Assembly: GCA_035606175.1 (NCBI GenBank)
Contig: DATNFW010000069.1
Location: forward strand, 1 to 64,000
From: JASHUC01 sp035606175
GTDB taxonomy: Bacteria > Pseudomonadota > Gammaproteobacteria > Steroidobacterales > Steroidobacteraceae
DNA length: 64,000 bases
Direction of reading: 5' to 3'
Shown: in pieces, positions 49,916 through 58,969 of the stretch
How the letters are laid out: the number at the start of each line of letters is the position of its first letter
Numbering within the stretch: the stretch's first letter is position 1
Program-made: the position numbers and the translations under genes
Notes under the pieces: generated by a model
What the model saw: only the letters and a program-made list of their open reading frames with translations
Databases searched by the model: none
Told to the model about the DNA's origin: nothing

Positions 49916-50185
49916 GGTGCGGCGATCGGCTTCAACAGACGGGGCGGCGGCAGAATACGAAGCACCGCCGGGAATGACTGTGATGCAGCCCTCACCGATC
50001 CGCGCCGGCGCGCGGCGTTGCTGCGCGCCAAGCGACCAGGTCTCGCGAGCGGAATGAATAGACACGCAATGCGAGAATTCGATCACGAGCGATTGGTCAT
50101 AATGCGGCCCGGCACCGCACGGCAGTGCACCGTGTCACGTCGCAGGCGCGCGGCGCCGCTGCCGCAGGACGGCAGGCGCCGCTCT

Positions 50186-50623
50186 TCAGTGCTCGAGCGG
50201 GCGCAGCCCCCGGGCCGCTCGATCGAGCACGGCGTTCACGAATTTGTACCCATCGGTCGCCCCGAATCGCTTTGCAAGCCCAATCGCTTCGTTGAGCACG
50301 ACACGGTAAGGCACCTCGGAATGCGATTTGAGCTCGTGCACCGCGATGAGCAGCACGGCGTGCTCGATCGGATCGAGCTCGCGCGGCTTGCGGTCCAACC
50401 AGGCGGCCAGCTCGGCATCGAGCGCCTCGTGCGTCTCGCAGACCGCCCGAACCAGCTCGCGAAAATATTCGCGATCCGCACGCGGCATATCCTCCGAGCT
50501 ATCGAGCTCGAGCGTCAGGTCCTGCCACGGTCCCTCGTTGATCTGCCAGCGATAGAGCGCCTGTAGCGCGAGTTTGCGCGCGACGGAGCGTCGGGCCGAT
50601 AGAGATGAGATACCGCGTGCCAT
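50186..50623 (-). CDS. nusB: Transcription antitermination factor NusB
   Basis: 145 aa, typical length. All-helical RNA-binding protein that joins NusE (S10) at boxA during rRNA transcription. Visible features: Arg-rich N-terminus with RSVARKLALQALYRWQINEG, then LDPIEHAVLLIAVHELKSHS, PYRVVLNEAIGLAKRFGATD and GYKFVNAVLDRAAR, the strongest family signature. Last gene of the riboflavin cluster, 40 bp after ribH on the same strand, the usual arrangement in proteobacteria. The common next gene, thiL, is missing; a protein kinase gene follows instead. Confidence 0.97.
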   Translation of the reverse strand: MARGISSLSARRSVARKLALQALYRWQINEGPWQDLTLELDSSEDMPRADREYFRELVRAVCETHEALDAELAAWLDRKPRELDPIEHAVLLIAVHELKSHSEVPYRVVLNEAIGLAKRFGATDGYKFVNAVLDRAARGLRPLEH

Positions 50624-50663
50624 GGTTCTTTGACTGACGATCGCAGCCGCCAGCCGCGCCGTC

Positions 50664-51146
50664 TCAGACGAGTCGCGCGATGAGTGCCGCCATCTCGAGC
50701 GCGGTCAGCATAGCCTCGGAGCCTTTGTTGTCGCCGGTCGTCGCCGCACGCTCGAGTGCCTGCTCGGTAGTATCGACCGTCAAAACGCCGAATGCGATCG
50801 GTACACCCGTCTCGAGGCTCGCAGTCATGAGGCCGCGCGCGCATTCGCCGGCAACGTATTCGAAATGAGGCGTGTCTCCGCGAATGACACAGCCGAGCGC
50901 GACGACGGCATCGTAGCGGCCGCTCACGCACAGCTTGCGCGCCGCGAGGGGCAGCTCGAATGCGCCCGGAACGCGGGCTACCGTCAGATCCTCGGCCGCA
51001 CCGCCGTGCTTGCTCCAGGCCTCCATCGCACCCTTGAGCAGGCTCGCGACGATGAAATCATTGAACCGCGATGCGACGATGGCGATGCGCCGTCCTTGCG
51101 CGCTCGGCTCGCCTTCGACGGATTGCACGCCGCCCTCAAGCTTCAT
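50664..51146 (-). CDS. ribH: 6,7-dimethyl-8-ribityllumazine synthase
   Basis: 160 aa from the ATG at 51144-51146, which overlaps the end of the RibB-type gene by 11 bp. Condenses the ribityl-aminouracil with 3,4-dihydroxy-2-butanone 4-phosphate to form lumazine; assembles into pentamers or icosahedra. Motifs: IAIVASRFNDFIVASLLKGA, VPGAFELPLAARKL, VALGCVIRGDTPHFEYVAGE and FGVLTVDTTEQALER. The catalytic His is in PHFEYV. The N-terminus of about 18 residues is an extension before the core. It follows the DHBP synthase gene that makes one of its substrates. Confidence 0.97.
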   Translation of the reverse strand: MKLEGGVQSVEGEPSAQGRRIAIVASRFNDFIVASLLKGAMEAWSKHGGAAEDLTVARVPGAFELPLAARKLCVSGRYDAVVALGCVIRGDTPHFEYVAGECARGLMTASLETGVPIAFGVLTVDTTEQALERAATTGDNKGSEAMLTALEMAALIARLV

Positions 51147-52398
51147 CAACGTACGATTCGACTTCGAGATCGAACGCCGAGAGCCCGTGCATCTGCTTGG
51201 GCGCCGACAGCACACGCATGCGGCGCACGCCGAGGTCCTTGAGGATCTGCGCGCCGATGCCGTACGTTCTCAGAACCGGCCGGCTCGCAGCTGACGTGGA
51301 GAGGCCTTGTCCAGCGGATACACTGACCGCGGGCGAACCGCCCGCCGCCGCGGTGCGGCTCGAATCCGCCGATGCATTTTGTACGACACCCGCGGGTGCG
51401 CCGATCGTTCGCAGCGCCTCGACGAGGTCCGCCGAGGACTCCTGCTCCCGCAACAGCACGACCGCTCCATTTTGCGCGCGCGCGATCCGCTCGAGCGCCG
51501 CGCGCAGCGTCCACGCGCGCGACTCACCGCGCAGTCCGAGCACGTCGCGCAACGTATCGGCGACGTGGACTCGGACCAGCGGAACATCGGGACCGTCGAG
51601 CCGACCGCGCGTGAGCGCGAGATGAACGAAGCCTTCCACGCGGTCGCGATAGGCATACAGGCGAAACTCGCCGAGCGAGGTCTGCACCATCTGATCGGCG
51701 ATCCTCTCGATCGAGCGCTCGTTGCGCAGTCGATGGCGGATGAGGTCCGCGATCGTGCCGATTTTGAGGCGGTGCTGCAGAGCGAAGCGCTCGATCTGCG
51801 GACGGCGCGCCATCGTCCCATCGTCGTTCATCAGCTCGCAGAGCACTCCGATCGGCTGCAACCCGGCGATGCTGCAAAGATCCACGGCCGCCTCCGTATG
51901 GCCTGCGCGCACGAGCACACCACCGCGCCGCGGGCGCAATGGAAAGATGTGGCCCGGCCGCGCGAAGTCCGCGGGCGCAGAGCGCGGGTCGGCGAGCGCG
52001 CGGATAGTGGCCGCGCGATCCGCGGAAGAGACGCCCGTCGTCGTTCCGAACCGGTAGTCGACGGATACGGTGAATGCGGTGCGGTAGCTCTCGGAGTTGG
52101 CGGGAACCATCTGCGGCAGATCGAGACGCGCGAGGCGCTCCTCTTCCATCGGCACGCAGATGATGCCGCTCGTGTGCCGGATCATGAATGCCACCGTCTC
52201 GGGCGTCGCATGCTCGGCGGCCATGATGAGGTCGCCCTCATTCTCACGATCCTCATCGTCGAGAATGATGGTCATGCGCCCTGATGCGAGCTCGGCTGCG
52301 AGCTCCTCGACGGTGCTCATGGCCGGCGATAGCGACTCGCCCGCCGGCCGTGCATCGCCGTCGGCTGGCCGCGGCGGCAGTGAAACGATTTTAGACAT
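51136..52398 (-). CDS. ribB: 3,4-dihydroxy-2-butanone 4-phosphate synthase fused to a degenerate GTP cyclohydrolase II domain (RibBX type)
   Basis: 420 aa. N-terminal DHBP synthase (about 28-230) is intact: ILDDEDRENEGDLIMAAEHA, FMIRHTSGIICVPM, FARPGHIFPLRPRRGGVLVR, AGHTEAAVDLCSIAGL. The C-terminal half is related to RibA (TSLGEFRLYAYRDRVEGFVH, VRVHVADTLRDVLGL) but the zinc-binding Cys triad (normally in SECLTGD and RCDCG) is absent, replaced by ADTLRD and ESRAW, and the QEGRGIGL loop is lost (QESSADL). It should therefore not hydrolyse GTP; a separate ribA gene is expected elsewhere. Such inactive fusions (RibBX) are known. The 3' end overlaps ribH by 11 bp; ribE lies 7 bp upstream. Confidence 0.93.
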   Translation of the reverse strand: MSKIVSLPPRPADGDARPAGESLSPAMSTVEELAAELASGRMTIILDDEDRENEGDLIMAAEHATPETVAFMIRHTSGIICVPMEEERLARLDLPQMVPANSESYRTAFTVSVDYRFGTTTGVSSADRAATIRALADPRSAPADFARPGHIFPLRPRRGGVLVRAGHTEAAVDLCSIAGLQPIGVLCELMNDDGTMARRPQIERFALQHRLKIGTIADLIRHRLRNERSIERIADQMVQTSLGEFRLYAYRDRVEGFVHLALTRGRLDGPDVPLVRVHVADTLRDVLGLRGESRAWTLRAALERIARAQNGAVVLLREQESSADLVEALRTIGAPAGVVQNASADSSRTAAAGGSPAVSVSAGQGLSTSAASRPVLRTYGIGAQILKDLGVRRMRVLSAPKQMHGLSAFDLEVESYVDEA

Positions 52399-52405
52399 AG
52401 CACAC

Positions 52406-53032
52406 CTATGTTACCCGGGCGCCGGCCTGACCGCTCGAATCGCAGAGCAGCCGCTCGATGTACCGCGCGAGAGTGTCCACTTCCAGATTCACCCTCGAGT
52501 CCACTTCGAGCCGCCCGAGCGTGGTGACCGCCTGGGTGTGGGGGATCAGATTCACGCCGAAGCGACGGCCTTCCACCTCGTTGACGGTGAGGCTCACACC
52601 ATCCACGCTCACCGAGCCCTTGCGCGCGATGTAGCGTGCGAGCTCTGCAGGGGCCTCGAATACCACACGCAGCGAGCGAGCGTCGCCGCTGCGCGCGACC
52701 ACGCGCGCGAGGCCGTCCACGTGGCCGGAGACGAGATGCCCGCCGAGCGGGTCTCCGGCGCGCAGCGACGGCTCGAGATTGACCGGTGAGCCCGTCCGCA
52801 GCGCTCCGAGCGTCGTGAGCGCGAGCGTCTCGCGCGACAGGTCGGCTTCGAACGTGCGCGCACGCGCATCGATCGCGAGCGCAGTGACGCAGCACCCTTG
52901 CACACAGATGCTGTCGCCCTCTGCGATGCCGGCCAGGTCGAGCCTTTCGGCCGCGATTCGCACTCGCGTGTCGCCTCCACGTGTCTCGAGCGCGGCGATG
53001 CGCCCGATGTCGTGAACGATGCCCGTAAACAT
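52406..53032 (-). CDS. ribE: Riboflavin synthase, alpha chain
   Basis: 208 aa from the ATG at 53030-53032 (MFTGIVHDIG is the invariant family start); longer in-frame starts lie antisense to ribD. Dismutates two lumazine molecules to riboflavin and the aminouracil precursor. Two lumazine-binding barrel repeats: GDSICVQGCCVTALAIDARA with NLEPSLRAGDPLGGHLVSGH, and KGSVSVDGVSLTVNEVEGRR with NLIPHTQAVTTLGRLEVDSR and NLEVDTLARYIERLL. It lies 10 bp after ribD and 7 bp before the RibB-type gene. The name ribC is also used for this enzyme in some species. Confidence 0.96.
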   Translation of the reverse strand: MFTGIVHDIGRIAALETRGGDTRVRIAAERLDLAGIAEGDSICVQGCCVTALAIDARARTFEADLSRETLALTTLGALRTGSPVNLEPSLRAGDPLGGHLVSGHVDGLARVVARSGDARSLRVVFEAPAELARYIARKGSVSVDGVSLTVNEVEGRRFGVNLIPHTQAVTTLGRLEVDSRVNLEVDTLARYIERLLCDSSGQAGARVT

Positions 53033-53042
53033 GTCTGAGCCT

Positions 53043-54203
53043 TTATGCCTGTCGCGCGCCCTGTTCCGGCCCGTCCGGCCCCGCCACCCGCGGGCGCACC
53101 CGCACGCGCAGGTCCGGGCCGATTGCAGCGCTCTCGACGATCTCGAAGCGCGGCGCATCCGCCAGCGCCTCGAGCCGCGGCAGATCGGCGAGCGGCCTGC
53201 CTTGCGGCCCGAGCAGGATCGGCGCCACATAGATCAGCAACTCGTCGGCGATCCGCTCGCGAATCATAGCCCCCGCGAGCGTAGGTCCCGCCTCGACGTG
53301 GATTTCGTTCATTTGATCCAGGGAGAGCCGGGCAAGCACCTGACGCAGATCCAGTCGGCCGGTCGACGGGACGAGCTCGATGTGCGCTCCACGCGCTTCG
53401 AGCGCTGAGCGGCGGGCCGGGTCTGCAGCCGAATCGGCGAAGATCCAGACCTTTCCCCCTGACTCAAACAGCCGGGCGTCGGGCGGCGTTCGCAGCGCCC
53501 CGTCGAGCACGACCCGCAGCGGTGGCCGCGGGCGTGGCATACGCAATCGCACATCGAGCCGTGGGTCGTCCGCAAGAACCGTCCCGATACCCGTGAGCAC
53601 CGCGGAGCTGCGCGCCCGCCAGCGCTGCACGTCCTCGCGCGCGGCCTCGCCCGTGATCCACTGGCTCGCACCATTTGCGAGGGCGGTGCGCCCATCGAGG
53701 CTCATGGCAAGCTTCAGGCGGACCCAGGGCCTGCCGTGCGCCGCGCGTTTGATGAAGCCCGCGTTGAGCTCCGCCGCCTCACTCTGCATGAGGCCACTCT
53801 CGACCTCGATGCCGGCGGCGCGCAAGCGCTCCGCTCCCCGGCCGTCGACGCGCGGATCGGGGTCGTTGATCGCGAAGACCACGCGCTTCACGCGCGCCGC
53901 GATGAGCGCCTCCGCGCATGGCGGTGTGCGTCCCTGATGCGAGCAGGGCTCCAGCGTGACGTACGCCGTGGCGCCTGCTGCCTCGGTCCCCGCGGCTTTG
54001 AGCGCCATCACTTCCGCATGCGGCTCACCTGCCCACTCGTGCCACCCCTCCCCGACCGTGCGGCCCTCCTTCGTCAGAACGCAGCCGACGCGCGGATTGG
54101 GATGCGTCGTTGCAAGGCCGCGCTCCGCGAGCTCGAGCGCACGGCGCATGGCGCGGCGGTCGTCCTCGCTGAAATGCGCGGAGCTCGGACGAGCGGCGTT
54201 CAT
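53043..54203 (-). CDS. ribD: Bifunctional riboflavin biosynthesis deaminase/reductase
   Basis: 386 aa. N-terminal CMP/dCMP deaminase fold (about 15-150) with zinc ligands in GEPHAEVMALKAAG and TLEPCSHQGRTPPCAEAL; C-terminal NADPH reductase (about 160-370) with LKLAMSLDGRTALANGASQW, TGIGTVLADDPRL, VEAGPTLAGAMIRERIADEL. It deaminates and then reduces the pyrimidine intermediate of the riboflavin pathway. Start ATG overlaps the nrdR stop (ATGA at 54200-54203). The C-terminal ~20 residues are Arg/Pro-rich and variable. Confidence 0.96.
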   Translation of the reverse strand: MNAARPSSAHFSEDDRRAMRRALELAERGLATTHPNPRVGCVLTKEGRTVGEGWHEWAGEPHAEVMALKAAGTEAAGATAYVTLEPCSHQGRTPPCAEALIAARVKRVVFAINDPDPRVDGRGAERLRAAGIEVESGLMQSEAAELNAGFIKRAAHGRPWVRLKLAMSLDGRTALANGASQWITGEAAREDVQRWRARSSAVLTGIGTVLADDPRLDVRLRMPRPRPPLRVVLDGALRTPPDARLFESGGKVWIFADSAADPARRSALEARGAHIELVPSTGRLDLRQVLARLSLDQMNEIHVEAGPTLAGAMIRERIADELLIYVAPILLGPQGRPLADLPRLEALADAPRFEIVESAAIGPDLRVRVRPRVAGPDGPEQGARQA

Positions 54204-54757
54204 TTGCGGCGCTCCGACTCATGCCGCGGCGCAACGGGCGGCTCCTCGGGCGCGCCGGCCCCCGGCAGCAGCGGGAGCTGATCCCGGCTCTCCTCGCGAC
54301 GGCGCGCGTGCGGCCGCAGCCGCTCGATCTCCTCGCGGAACGCGTCGAGGTCCTGAAAGCTGCGATATACCGACGCAAACCGCACGTACGCGACCTCATC
54401 GAGGCGGCGCAGCTCGTCCATCACGACTTCGCCCACTTCCCGCGAGGAGACCTCCCGCTCACCGAGGCTGCGCAGCTTGTGGCAGACGCGACTGACCGCC
54501 TCCTCGACCGCTTCCTGACCGACCGGCCGCTTCTCGAGTGCCTTGCCCATGCCGGTCCGCAACTTCGCCTCATCGAACGGCTCGCGCGTACGATCGCTCT
54601 TCACGACGAGCGGCATGGTGAGCTCGGCCGTCTCGAACGTCGTGAAGCGCTCGCCGCAGGAGAGACACTCGCGGCGGCGGCGGATTTGACGGCCTTCACC
54701 CGCGAGGCGCGAGTCGGTGACCTTCGTCTCGATGTGGCCGCAGAAGGGACAGTACAC
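54200..54757 (-). CDS. nrdR: Transcriptional repressor NrdR
   Basis: 185 aa starting at a GTG (54755-54757) with CGGAG at good spacing. Zinc ribbon with four Cys (CPFCG and CLSCGERF), followed by an ATP-cone (about 50-135: PLVVKSDRTREPFDEAKLRT, VCHKLRSLGEREVSSREVGE). NrdR represses ribonucleotide reductase genes, sensing ATP/dATP. The C-terminal ~35 residues (Pro/Glu/Arg-rich) extend beyond the usual 150-aa family length. Positioned between glyA and ribD, as in many proteobacteria, and translationally coupled to ribD. Confidence 0.96.
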   Translation of the reverse strand: MYCPFCGHIETKVTDSRLAGEGRQIRRRRECLSCGERFTTFETAELTMPLVVKSDRTREPFDEAKLRTGMGKALEKRPVGQEAVEEAVSRVCHKLRSLGEREVSSREVGEVVMDELRRLDEVAYVRFASVYRSFQDLDAFREEIERLRPHARRREESRDQLPLLPGAGAPEEPPVAPRHESERRK

Positions 54758-54799
54758 GCGGCGCTCCGGAAGTGGGGCTCTCGCGACGAGCCGAACCGG

Positions 54800-56137
54800 T
54801 CACGATCCGGTGCCGGCAGCGCGCAAGCCCTCGACGCGCTCGGCGGCCTGCTCAGCATGAGCACCCGCGCCGCCCCCGGGACGGGCCTCGTAAACCGGAA
54901 ATGCGCGGCAGAGCTCGAGCACTTGCGGTCGCACGCGCGCAACGACTCGCTCCTCGCCGCCCGCCTCGATCACCTCCGCGATGAGATCGGCGACGAGCTC
55001 GATTTCGCGCTCGCCGAAACCCCGCGTCGTCGCGGCCGGCGTTCCAATGCGCAGCCCGCTTGCAATGGCGGGCGGGCGAGGATCGTTCGGCACGGCATTT
55101 TTGTTGACGGTGATGTAGGCACGCCCGAGGGCGGCATCGGCATCCTTGCCCGTGATGCTGCGCTTACCCAGATCGACGAGGAATAGATGATTGTCCGTGC
55201 CGCCTGAGACGATGTCGAAGCCCCGCGCCATGAGCCGCGCGCACATCGCGCGCGCATTGCGCAGCACCTGCTGCTGATAGCTTTTGAACTCGGGCTGCAG
55301 CGCCTCCTTCAAAGCGACGGCCTTGGCGGCGATCACGTGCATCAACGGTCCGCCTTGCGTCCCTGGAAAGATGGCGGAGTTGAGCTTGCGGGCGATCTCC
55401 TCGTTCGGGCGCGCGAGGATCAGTCCACCGCGCGGACCGCGCAGTGTCTTGTGTGTGGTGGTCGTGACGACGTCCGCATGAGGAATCGGATCGGGATAGA
55501 GCCCCATGGCCACGAGCCCCGCGACGTGCGCCATGTCGACGAACAAATAGGCGCCCACCTCGCGTGCGATCGCTGCGAACCTCTCCCAGTCGATCGCGCG
55601 CGAATACGCCGAGAAGCCTGCCACGATCAGACGCGGCCGCTCGCGCACGGCGAGTCGCCGGACCTCCTCGTAATCGATCTGACCCGTGTCGGGCCGCACG
55701 CCGTACTGCACTGCGCGAAACAGCTTGCCGGAGAAGTTGACGCGCGCCCCGTGCGTGAGATGTCCCCCGTGATCGAGGCTCATGCCGAGGATCGTGTCGC
55801 CCGGCGCGATGAGGGCGTGATAGACCGCGGCGTTCGCCTGCGCACCGGAGTGCGGCTGAACGTTCGCGTATGCGGCGCCGAAGAGGCGCTTCGCACGGTC
55901 GATCGCGAGCTGCTCGACGATATCGACGTACTCGCAGCCGCCGTAGTAGCGCTTTCCGGGATAGCCCTCGGCGTATTTGTTCGTGAGCACGGAGCCCTGT
56001 GCCTCGAGCACTCGAGGACTCGTGTAGTTCTCCGAGGCGATGAGCTCGATATGCTCCTCTTGCCGGCGCCGCTCGCCATCGAGCGCCGCCGCGAGCTCCG
56101 GATCGAAGCCGTCGATCGTCAGGGTCGTCGCAAACAT
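54800..56137 (-). CDS. glyA: Serine hydroxymethyltransferase
   Basis: 445 aa from the ATG at 56135-56137 (AAAGAGAA upstream; a TTG 15 bp earlier is unlikely). PLP enzyme interconverting serine and glycine with tetrahydrofolate, supplying one-carbon units. Motifs: EEHIELIASENYTSPRVLEA, NKYAEGYPGKRYYGGCEYVD, NVQPHSGAQANAAVYHALI, the PLP-Lys segment TTTTHKTLRGPRGG, and RIGTPAATTRGFGERE. The final ~20 residues are a Gly/Ala/Glu-rich extension beyond the usual end. It lies 42 bp upstream of nrdR and 84 bp after the deacetylase gene on the same strand. Confidence 0.97.
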   Translation of the reverse strand: MFATTLTIDGFDPELAAALDGERRRQEEHIELIASENYTSPRVLEAQGSVLTNKYAEGYPGKRYYGGCEYVDIVEQLAIDRAKRLFGAAYANVQPHSGAQANAAVYHALIAPGDTILGMSLDHGGHLTHGARVNFSGKLFRAVQYGVRPDTGQIDYEEVRRLAVRERPRLIVAGFSAYSRAIDWERFAAIAREVGAYLFVDMAHVAGLVAMGLYPDPIPHADVVTTTTHKTLRGPRGGLILARPNEEIARKLNSAIFPGTQGGPLMHVIAAKAVALKEALQPEFKSYQQQVLRNARAMCARLMARGFDIVSGGTDNHLFLVDLGKRSITGKDADAALGRAYITVNKNAVPNDPRPPAIASGLRIGTPAATTRGFGEREIELVADLIAEVIEAGGEERVVARVRPQVLELCRAFPVYEARPGGGAGAHAEQAAERVEGLRAAGTGS

Positions 56138-56221
56138 ACCATTCTCTTTCAATCGGGAATCGGGGCCGTCGCCAGGTCGCGGCGCAGGACAGCGCCGCTC
56201 GATCGCTGCCGGCGCAGCATT

Positions 56222-57184
56222 CTAACCCGACAAGCCCTCGATCACCGCGCACCAGGCGCTCGCGAGGTTCGAGCGGTTGTAGCCGCCGCCGCCGAGAGCG
56301 AGCACGCGCCCGTGGCCGAGCCGGTCGGCGAGGGACGCGAGGTCGGCCGCAGCCCGCGCGTGCGAGCGCGCGGAGTAGCGCATATGAGTGATGGGATCGC
56401 CCTCGAGGCTGTCGGCACCGCATTGCAGAACGATGAGCTGCGGTTCGAAGCGTTCGAGATGTGCGAGCACGGCGGGCCACACTTGCGCGAATGTCTCATC
56501 GTTCGCGCCCGGCGGCACCGGAATATTGAGCTTGGTCCCCTCTGCGGCCCCCGCCCCGCGCTCCTCTGCCGCGCCCGTCCCCGGATAAAGCGTCCTGCCG
56601 TCCTCGTGGATATCGGCGAAGATCACCCCGGGATCGTCCTCGAATCCGTAAAAGACACCGTCCCCGTGGTGCGCATCGATGTCCACGTAGCCGATGCGCT
56701 CGAGGCCGTGGCGGCGGCGCGCAAGCTCGATCACGATCCCGCAGTCGTTGAAGACGCAGAAGCCCGCCGCATGATCGCGGCCGGCGTGGTGCAGACCGGC
56801 GATCGGCACGAACCCGCGGCGCGCGTCCCCACCGAGGATCGCCTCGGCCGCGCGGAGGGAGGCACCGACCACCGTGGCCGCCGCCTCGTAGACGCCGCGG
56901 AACGCCGGCGTGTCTCCGGCGTCGAGGAAGCCCTGGCCTGAGGCAGAGCGTTCGCGGACGAAATCTACGTATTCCGGCACATGGAACGCGGTGAGCTCTT
57001 CGTACGTCGCCTCCCGCGGCTCGAGCTGGCGGGTGCGGGAGGCGAGTCCTCGAGCCTCGAATTCCCTGAGAAAAGCCGAGTGTCGATCCGGCCCGAACGG
57101 ATGTCCGTCCGGGAAACCGTACCGCGCGAGGCGCTCGCCGGCGACCAGAGCGAGCGCGGGGCCGTGAGGCTCAGGGGTCTGCAT
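56222..57184 (-). CDS. Histone deacetylase family protein (AcuC-like, class II)
   Basis: 320 aa from the ATG at 57182-57184; the frame is open much further but that part is antisense to ettA. Zn-dependent deacetylase fold. Start YGFPDGHPFGPDRHSAFLRE; active-site His pair in GLHHAGRDHAAGFCVFNDCG; metal ligands in VDIDAHHGDGVFYGF and LQCGADSLEGDPITHM; the catalytic Tyr region GGGGYNRSNLASAW. In bacteria such enzymes deacetylate polyamines, acetyl-CoA synthetase (AcuC) or acetoin-related substrates; which applies here is not clear. It is divergent from ettA (111 bp apart) and may lead the glyA cluster. Confidence 0.92.
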   Translation of the reverse strand: MQTPEPHGPALALVAGERLARYGFPDGHPFGPDRHSAFLREFEARGLASRTRQLEPREATYEELTAFHVPEYVDFVRERSASGQGFLDAGDTPAFRGVYEAAATVVGASLRAAEAILGGDARRGFVPIAGLHHAGRDHAAGFCVFNDCGIVIELARRRHGLERIGYVDIDAHHGDGVFYGFEDDPGVIFADIHEDGRTLYPGTGAAEERGAGAAEGTKLNIPVPPGANDETFAQVWPAVLAHLERFEPQLIVLQCGADSLEGDPITHMRYSARSHARAAADLASLADRLGHGRVLALGGGGYNRSNLASAWCAVIEGLSG

Positions 57185-57295
57185 CGGGGCTCGAGCTCCC
57201 GAGAAGGCTGCGCGGAGACTAGCACAATGGTCGTGCGGCCGAAGATAATGCGCGGCCGGCTGCGGCCGCCGTCTCATTGATCTCGTATCTCTGTC

Positions 57296-58969
57296 ATGAG
57301 CCAATACATTTTCACGATGAATCGCGTCGCGAAGGTCGTGCCGCCGAAGCGCACCATCCTCCGCGACATCAGCCTCTCGTTTTTCCCCGGCGCGAAGATC
57401 GGTGTCCTGGGCCTCAACGGAGCCGGTAAGTCGACGCTGCTCAGGATCATGGGCGGCGTCGACCACGACTTCGATGGCGATGCGCGCCCACAGAGCGGTA
57501 TCCGCATCGGGTACCTGCCGCAGGAGCCGCAGCTCGATCCGCAAAAGGACGTCCGCTCGGTCGTCATGGAGGGAGTCGGCGGCACGATGGAGCTCGTGGA
57601 GCGCTTCAATCAAGTCTCCGAGCGCTTCGCTGAGCCGCTCTCGGACGATGAGATGAATGCACTGCTCGCCGAGCAGGCGAAACTCCAGGATGCCATCGAT
57701 GCGGCGGGCGGCTGGGAGCTGCAGCGCAAGCTCGACATCGCGGCCGACGCCCTGCGTCTGCCGCCGTGGGAAGCGCGTGTCGAGACGCTCTCCGGAGGGG
57801 AGCGGCGGCGTGTCGCGCTCTGCCGCCTGCTGCTCTCGGCGCCCGACATGCTGTTGCTCGATGAGCCGACCAATCATCTCGATGCGGAGTCGATCGGCTG
57901 GCTCGAGCGCTATCTCGAGGAATATCCGAGCACGGTCATCGCGGTCACGCACGATCGGTACTTTCTCGACAATGTCGCGGAATGGATTCTCGAGCTCGAC
58001 CGCGGCCACGGCATCCCCTGGCACGGCAACTACTCCTCCTGGCTGGAACAGAAAGAGAAGCGCCTCGCCGTCGAGGAGCGCGAGCGCGAGGCGCTGCGCA
58101 AGACACTCCAGCATGAGCTCGAATGGGTCCGCCAGAATCCCAAGGCGCGCCAGGCGAAGAGCAAGGCCCGCCTCGCGCGCTACGAGGAGCTCGCCTCACG
58201 CGAGTTCCAGGAGCGCAACGAGACCAACGAGATCTACATCCCCCCCGGCGAGCGCCTCGGAGAAGTGGTGATCGAGGTGGCGGGGCTCGTCAAAGGCTAC
58301 GGCGAGCGTCTGCTGATGGATGGGCTCACGTTCAGTCTGCCGCGCGGCGGAATCGTCGGCATCATCGGCCCGAACGGCGCCGGCAAGACGACACTGTTTC
58401 GCATGTTGACCGGGGCGGAGAAACCCGACGCGGGAACGATCCGCATCGGGCCGACGGTGCAGCTCGCTTACGTCGATCAGTCCCGGCAGACGCTCGATGA
58501 TAGAAAGACTGTCTGGGAGGAGATCTCCGGAGGCCTCGATCTGATCAAAGTGGGGCCCTACGAGACATCCTCCCGGGCCTACGTGGGCCGCTTCAACTTC
58601 CGCGGCGCCCAGCAACAGCAGCAGATCGGGGAGCTCTCCGGCGGGGAGCGCAACCGCGTGCATCTCGCGAAAGTCATCAAATCCGGCGGTAACGTGCTGC
58701 TGCTCGATGAGCCCACGAACGATCTCGATGTGGAGACGCTCCGCGCGCTCGAGGAGGCGCTGACCAGCTTTCCGGGATGCGCGGTCGTCATCTCGCACGA
58801 CCGCTGGTTCCTCGACCGCATCGCGACGCACATCCTCGCTTTCGAGGGCAACTCCGAGGTGGTCTGGTTCGAGGGCAATTACCAGGAGTATGTCGAGGAC
58901 TTCAAGCGCCGCCGCGGCGAGGACGCCGCTCAGCCGCATCGCATCCGTTTCAAACCGCTGACCCGATAG
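57296..58969 (+). CDS. ettA: Energy-dependent translational throttle protein EttA (ABC-F ATPase)
   Basis: 557 aa soluble ABC-F protein that binds the ribosomal E site and gates the first elongation step according to ATP/ADP. Start MSQYIFTMNRVAKVVPPKR is diagnostic. First ATPase: Walker A GLNGAGKST, LSGGERRRVALCRLLL, DEPTNHLD; linker with basic PtIM segment (ELEWVRQNPKARQAKSKARL); second ATPase: GPNGAGKTT, LSGGERNRVHLAKV, DEPTNDLD. Length matches E. coli EttA (555). The stop TAG shares its last base with the GTG start of the mprF gene (taGTG), so the two are coupled. Confidence 0.97.
   Translation: MSQYIFTMNRVAKVVPPKRTILRDISLSFFPGAKIGVLGLNGAGKSTLLRIMGGVDHDFDGDARPQSGIRIGYLPQEPQLDPQKDVRSVVMEGVGGTMELVERFNQVSERFAEPLSDDEMNALLAEQAKLQDAIDAAGGWELQRKLDIAADALRLPPWEARVETLSGGERRRVALCRLLLSAPDMLLLDEPTNHLDAESIGWLERYLEEYPSTVIAVTHDRYFLDNVAEWILELDRGHGIPWHGNYSSWLEQKEKRLAVEEREREALRKTLQHELEWVRQNPKARQAKSKARLARYEELASREFQERNETNEIYIPPGERLGEVVIEVAGLVKGYGERLLMDGLTFSLPRGGIVGIIGPNGAGKTTLFRMLTGAEKPDAGTIRIGPTVQLAYVDQSRQTLDDRKTVWEEISGGLDLIKVGPYETSSRAYVGRFNFRGAQQQQQIGELSGGERNRVHLAKVIKSGGNVLLLDEPTNDLDVETLRALEEALTSFPGCAVVISHDRWFLDRIATHILAFEGNSEVVWFEGNYQEYVEDFKRRRGEDAAQPHRIRFKPLTR

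Noticed and set aside
56138..57295. FMN or glycine riboswitch before the glyA/riboflavin cluster
   Set aside because: The leaders upstream of glyA, nrdR and the deacetylase are short (42-111 bp) and show no recognisable conserved riboswitch core.
57185..58114. Upstream extension of the deacetylase frame by about 310 codons
   Set aside because: The extra part is antisense to ettA; the deacetylase fold begins right after the ATG at 57184.
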